Made by a program: the position numbers and the translations under genes. The notes under the pieces were generated by a model. That model was not told the DNA's origin and searched no databases. It was given only the letters and a program-made list of their open reading frames with translations. Positions 59,817 to 64,000 of a stretch of DNA of 64,000 nucleotides are shown here, in pieces (within the stretch, counting starts at the first letter, position 1; each line of letters begins with the position of its first letter). The stretch comes from Artemisia argyi. Lineage: Eukaryota > Streptophyta > Magnoliopsida > Asterales > Asteraceae. The stretch lies in the NCBI GenBank assembly GCA_030686995.1, contig CM060709.1:122852373-122916372 (forward strand), in the 5' to 3' direction.

Positions 59817-62340
59817 TTTTGTTTTGTTACTATTTAAATTTTAATAATAAGTGCATAATCTTCTCAATTTTATTAGGAATGCATACCCAGTCAAAATTCC
59901 AGCGTCACCCACCGCTCTTGTATAAATTTCGTGCGTATTTTGCGTTACTCTAAAAAACCCATTATGTCCGTAAACTAACAAACATAAACATCTCTTTACA
60001 GCGATGAGCCTTGTGTAAACTATAGTCTATTCTCTTATATTATAGGGCACCACATTTAGCACAATGCCCCTTATATTAATTTAATTTTCTGACCCATGCT
60101 GCAATACCTTTTATTTTTAACTTTTTCAATACAATATATTTTTTTTAAAACACTTTCTCTCACACACACACCACACATATTTTTTATCTTCTCCTTCTTC
60201 TAAACCACCTAATAAACACAACGAACACCGCTGCCATCCGCCACCACTTCCAGCAGCTGCACACCACCGCTGCGTTGCTCACGCCGCCGCTCTACACACC
60301 ACTGACAAACCCCGCTGCCATCAACTCCGGTCAAACCACCACAAGCGCCGCACCTCTGTCTTTAAACCCACCACCGCCGGAAACACTACCGACTCCGGCA
60401 ACCGCCGCCATCCTAATAAACACCACAAACCCACCACCAAAAACCGTACCCACCAAAATAAATTCTCTGCGTCTTCTTGATTCCTATAAACCCGTCATCA
60501 GCCACCACCAACACTTCTTCTTTTCTTCTTTTTTTCCAGATCTGCACCACCACCAACGAGTTTGACGGGTGGGATTGTGTTTGACAGGGAAAAAAAAAGA
60601 AAAAAGAAAAAAACGAGTTGCTCGAAGATCTGTGTTTTTTTCACAATCTTAAAAGTGGTGGTGTTTGTTTGTTTGTTTATATTTTTAGAAAAATTAAGTA
60701 CGGACCATTAGATGTTTGATAATAAAGTTGACATGTTGTTTTCTGGAATGATGTTGACATGTGTCAGTGGTGTGCGGATGCTAAACCGGTGGTGGGTAAA
60801 GACACAAACCCAAAAATAATTTCATTTTTGGGCTTTTTGGTGGCCCGTTTGTTTCGCCAGTTTTGGCCAAATGGTAGCTTAGCAACGACAAAATACGGTA
60901 TCTACAAAAACTATTTAAAGTACGTGCATCTCATATACGGTATCTACAAAAACTATTTAAAGTACGTGCATCTCATATACCCACTTTTAAGTCACATTCT
61001 TTTAATCTCTGCATTTATTGGCTATGGTACAGCTATTACTAGAACCAAATTAGTATACTTATAAATATACTCTCAACATTTGTTAACTTTACATGCATCT
61101 AAAAAACAAAATTTATCAACCAACAAACCACGTCGATAACAAAATCAAGAACAACAGTACTAAAAAAAAGGGGGCACCCCTACATGAAAACTCGAAATCG
61201 TAAAACAAACTAAAATTCAGCCGCCACTCCACAAACAAGGAAACATAAATATATTCAGCGTCTTTAAATACATCAATTCTAACTACAAAAAAATATATAC
61301 ATAAATATAAAAAAATTACTTGAAACCAACTATACTTACAAATTATCGCAAAACGATAAATAAAAAAAATAAAAAAAAAAAAAAATCCCGCTGCGCTGCG
61401 CGCCATCTACTTGTTTATTTATTATAGGACATTTATTTTACATAAGTCTCTTGGGTGTTTTAGTGAGCTGGGCCGAATCATACTATAAGGGCAACTTAGT
61501 ATACTAATCATACTTTTTGGGCTCTTTATATGAAATCCAATGAACCCACCCCCATGAGTTATTTATTTGCAACATGATTGACTGGTTTTATAATTACCGC
61601 GAACAAAAAAACGAGCATGTTTCCAGGGACGGAGCCAGGAATTAGGAATTAGGAATTAGGGGGCCGAAATTTTTTTCTCAAGCTAACTCGAGTCTCGGTT
61701 AAGAACGGCGATGACCTATGTTTCACACGGCGCAAAGTAACTTCAAACAATATGTTCTATTGATCACACACATTAGGTTAAAAACTTAAAATTTTTATAA
61801 GATAGGAGAATCATGTGATTTAGTATTTTTCTGCGTGATATCTTATAGTTGACCTGTATATTCATACTGTTGATACAAAAGTTGGGCTTACCTTGTTTAG
61901 ACTCTGCTCTCGTACAAATTAGAACTTTAGTGCTTGTGAAACATGCGCACTAAGAAAGCAAACAACACCGTTAGGCTTATCGTGGGATTGTCTTCCACGA
62001 CTAGACTCCGGCGTGAGAGTAAGTAATCGGTTTTAGGGTTTAGTTGAAGAGTTAGGGATTGTGTAAATCGTACATTTTAATGAGAATATATGATTCTATA
62101 TATAGGGCGCAGAAACCGTGTAGGTATCTTTCTCCTTACTCTTCGCACTCGTGGTGCTTATCCGGGGTAAAGATATCTATTCCGTAAATAGAAGATCCTT
62201 ATCCTTTAACCGTGCGTTTTGGTTGGGCTTTGGGCTTCTTGAGCCCAAGCCGTTGGTATTAATGGCCCAAGTCATTTGTCATGATAGCCCACTCGTGGTG
62301 GGTTTGGACTTAGTAATGTCTATAATTTGGGCTCGTGGCC
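59816..62340. other. intergenic DNA with small repeats
   Basis: A proline-rich frame at 60275-60565 (ATG start, 96 codons) is low-complexity and unsupported. An exact 42-bp tandem duplication covers 60895-60980 (acggtatctacaaaaactat). Near 61626 'gggacggagccagg' with a threefold 'aattagg' looks like a MITE end. A poly-A run is at 61370-61385. Confidence 0.45.
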
Positions 62341-62372
62341 TAACTATAGGCTATACGTCATCATGTCCCCCC

Positions 62373-62411
62373 AGTCTAGTGTGCGCGGCTCGTAGCCGCG
62401 GATACTAGACT
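62373..62411 (+). promoter_or_regulatory. two-tier perfect stem-loop upstream of the gypsy-type gene
   Basis: Outer stem AGTCTAGT (62373-62380) with ACTAGACT (62404-62411). Inner stem CGCGGCT with AGCCGCG around a CGT loop. It follows a C-run. A TATATAAAT box lies at about 62639, 260 bases further on, before the gag ATG. Confidence 0.55.
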
Positions 62412-62787
62412 TAAAGGAACCAGCGGTAAGCGTGGCGGGAAGAAATTAAATACTTCCCGCCCACATGAGAGGAACAATGTACCAAGTCCCAAAATATCAC
62501 AAAGGGTGCTTCGAAAAACGGGGAGGCTATCCACGTGTGCCTCGAGAAAAGGGGAAAAGTGCTTGTATCTTCCACCTCCCAGCCACACGTTTGTTAGTGG
62601 GATCCACGTGGCACCCCATTTAGGGTTTCTTAATTGCTTATATAAATCACCGCCCCTTTTCACTGTGGTTCACACAGTCAAACGTTTTTCACCATTTGCA
62701 ACATTCTAAAAGCTTCTTCTCCCTTCAATCTTCTATTTGCATTAGGTATCTGCGCGTGTGCATTATTTAATATACCTTTGTTATAAA

Positions 62788-63979
62788 ATGGTTGCTCAGT
62801 TACACGAATTCCGCTCTAGGTTGAATGAGGATGACGTACGTCAGTTTTCTTCTGACTTCTTCATTCCTCTCGACATCCATCCTGAAACACCAAACGTGGA
62901 TGCGTGTATTGCTGATTTCCCCGATGGGAAAATCGGTTTGTATACACGCTTTTTTGATTACGCGAATTATCGCGTACCCATTTCTGTCTTTTTGAGCAAC
63001 GTGCTCAATCATTACCAACTCCATATCTCACAGTTGCACTGTATCGGTGCGGCTAAGATATCAAATTTTGAGATTAATTGTCGGTTATTGGCTATCAATC
63101 CGACAGTTGACCTATTTCGTGCGTTTTACAACACAACGTGGTCGCATGGATGGGTTTCTTTTGCCAAACGCGCAGGGCGCCTTCAATGCTATGAAGAGAA
63201 GGTAGATTCCTTAAGGCATTGGAGAGAGTACTTCTTCTGGGTAGATGATGTTGTATTTCCGTCGCGCTTTGAGTTCTATACTCAAAGGTCGTTGCCGAGG
63301 GATGAGCGTCCTATCCCTGGTTCTTACAGCGCCGCGGATGCGGACATAATTGATGCTAACCGCATTCCCATTAACTCCTATCCTGAGGAGTTTTTGGTGC
63401 ATATGGGGCTGAGCCGTAATTATTTTGATGGTGTGGACGAGGTTCCAACCTTCATCAATGAAAACAGCCAGGGTGGGTGCTCATCCTTTTACTGCATCTA
63501 TAATGTAAGTATTTTGCTTTTTATCCCTTGAATAACTAACTTTGTTCTTTGTTATTTGTCTCTTGTCTGTCGCAGAAATGGATTTGTTCGCTGTCGTGAA
63601 GCTGAAAGAACCCAAGCGCGTGACGGTGGGGGAGGGTGAGCAGCCCATTTTGCAGGCCACGGCGGGGCACTTGACTGTTTTTGGACCTGTTGAGCATCAG
63701 GATTCTCCCCCTGCAGCTGTGTTTGTCGCGCCAGTGCAGGTTGTCCCTCCTACTGAGGAGAAGTCCCCTATGGAGGAAGAGGCGCATGTGGAGTCGTCCA
63801 ACAATGTGGAGATTGTGGAGGTTCGTAGGAAGAAGCGCAAAGAAGCGTCTTCTGGTGGTTGTGTTGGTACCTCCAAAAGGAGGCGTCGCCTGATTGGGGA
63901 GGATGAGTCAGATGCGCCAGATGAGATGTCTGCTACTAGCGCACAGAAGAATCAGGCCGGATCTCCACCACTTGTGTAA
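62788..63979 (+). CDS. gag: gypsy-type transposon gag (PF04195-like), intron-containing, 3' end outside window
   Basis: Starts at ATG 62788 (MVAQLHEFRSRL), about 150 bases after a TATA box. Residues 40-225 match the plant 'putative gypsy type transposon' domain: GKIGLYTRFFDYANYRVPIS, KISNFEINCRLLAINPTV, GWVSFAKRAG, LRHWREYFFWVD. Splicing 63472 (CAGG then GTGGGT) to 63576 (GTCGCAG then AAATG) restores the family's usual EMDLFA junction. Without splicing the frame stops at 63531. Exon 2 is basic/acidic (RRKKRKE, TSKRRRRLIGEDES) and reaches a second good donor (GTAAGT at 63976), so the gene continues. It belongs to a Tat-like Ty3 element or a gene derived from one. Confidence 0.7.
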
Positions 63980-64000
63980 GTATTTATGACTGTAACTTTC

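Noticed and set aside
60275..60565. Proline/threonine-rich frame
   Set aside because: Low-complexity composition, no domain or promoter; the codon pattern follows a C-rich stretch.
60026..61415. Possible Helitron (TCTATTCTCTTATATTATAG start, GC-rich stretch before CTACTTG)
   Set aside because: The base before TC is G, not A, and the end lacks CTRR before T. Both criteria fail.

Overview
The window is plant nuclear DNA, most likely from a eudicot of the daisy family (Asteraceae). It is AT-rich, full of nested transposable elements, and carries plant-only families: a Kaonashi-type MULE with DUF1985/Ulp1, a chromovirus, a SIRE-like Copia element, a gypsy-type gag with an intron, Helitrons and a dnaJ-11-like chloroplast J protein. 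The family assignment is inference. Ordinary host genes are few: two dnaJ-like paralogues (28.9 kb and 34.1 kb). I saw no tRNA, rRNA or CRISPR.

Layout. 1-4.8 kb: 3' half of a gag-only Ty3-like element with a long LTR whose promoter carries seven copies of an 11-bp TGACG palindrome. 4.8-8.3 kb: LTR-like AT-rich DNA ending in a tRNA-Asp primer binding site and a gag start, joined abruptly to a 5'-truncated Copia element (8.3-15.4 kb) with two extra ORFs after pol and three copies of a GC-rich hairpin module. 17.5-23.1 kb: complete minus-strand chromovirus with two 446-bp LTRs (10 differences) and one gag-pol frame broken by three stops. 24.1-28.5 kb: two inverted SANT/NAM-associated pseudogenes with a Helitron between them. 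28.6-34.6 kb: the dnaJ pair, a hAT MITE and a second Helitron. 35-39.4 kb: a G-rich hAT element, a third Helitron, a PIF/Harbinger-like element carrying an intact three-exon SANT gene, and a Stowaway-like MITE.

39,569-52,598 is the centrepiece: a 13,030-bp Mutator-like element with about 242-bp near-identical TIRs and a perfect 9-bp target duplication. It encodes a MULE transposase (3 exons), a 10-exon DUF1985-Ulp1 protease with only phase-0 introns, an OB-fold protein resembling HROB (a homologous-recombination factor), a proline-rich acidic protein, and a family of PB1-like domain proteins related to the transposase N-terminus. Tandem promoter repeats sharing one motif lie upstream of several of these genes, which suggests co-regulation.

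53.4-58 kb: a Helitron 3' end with three captured PRP31 exons in correct splice phase, followed by intergenic repeats. 62.3-64 kb: start of a gypsy-type transposon gag gene (PF04195-like) with one or two introns, running off the window end.
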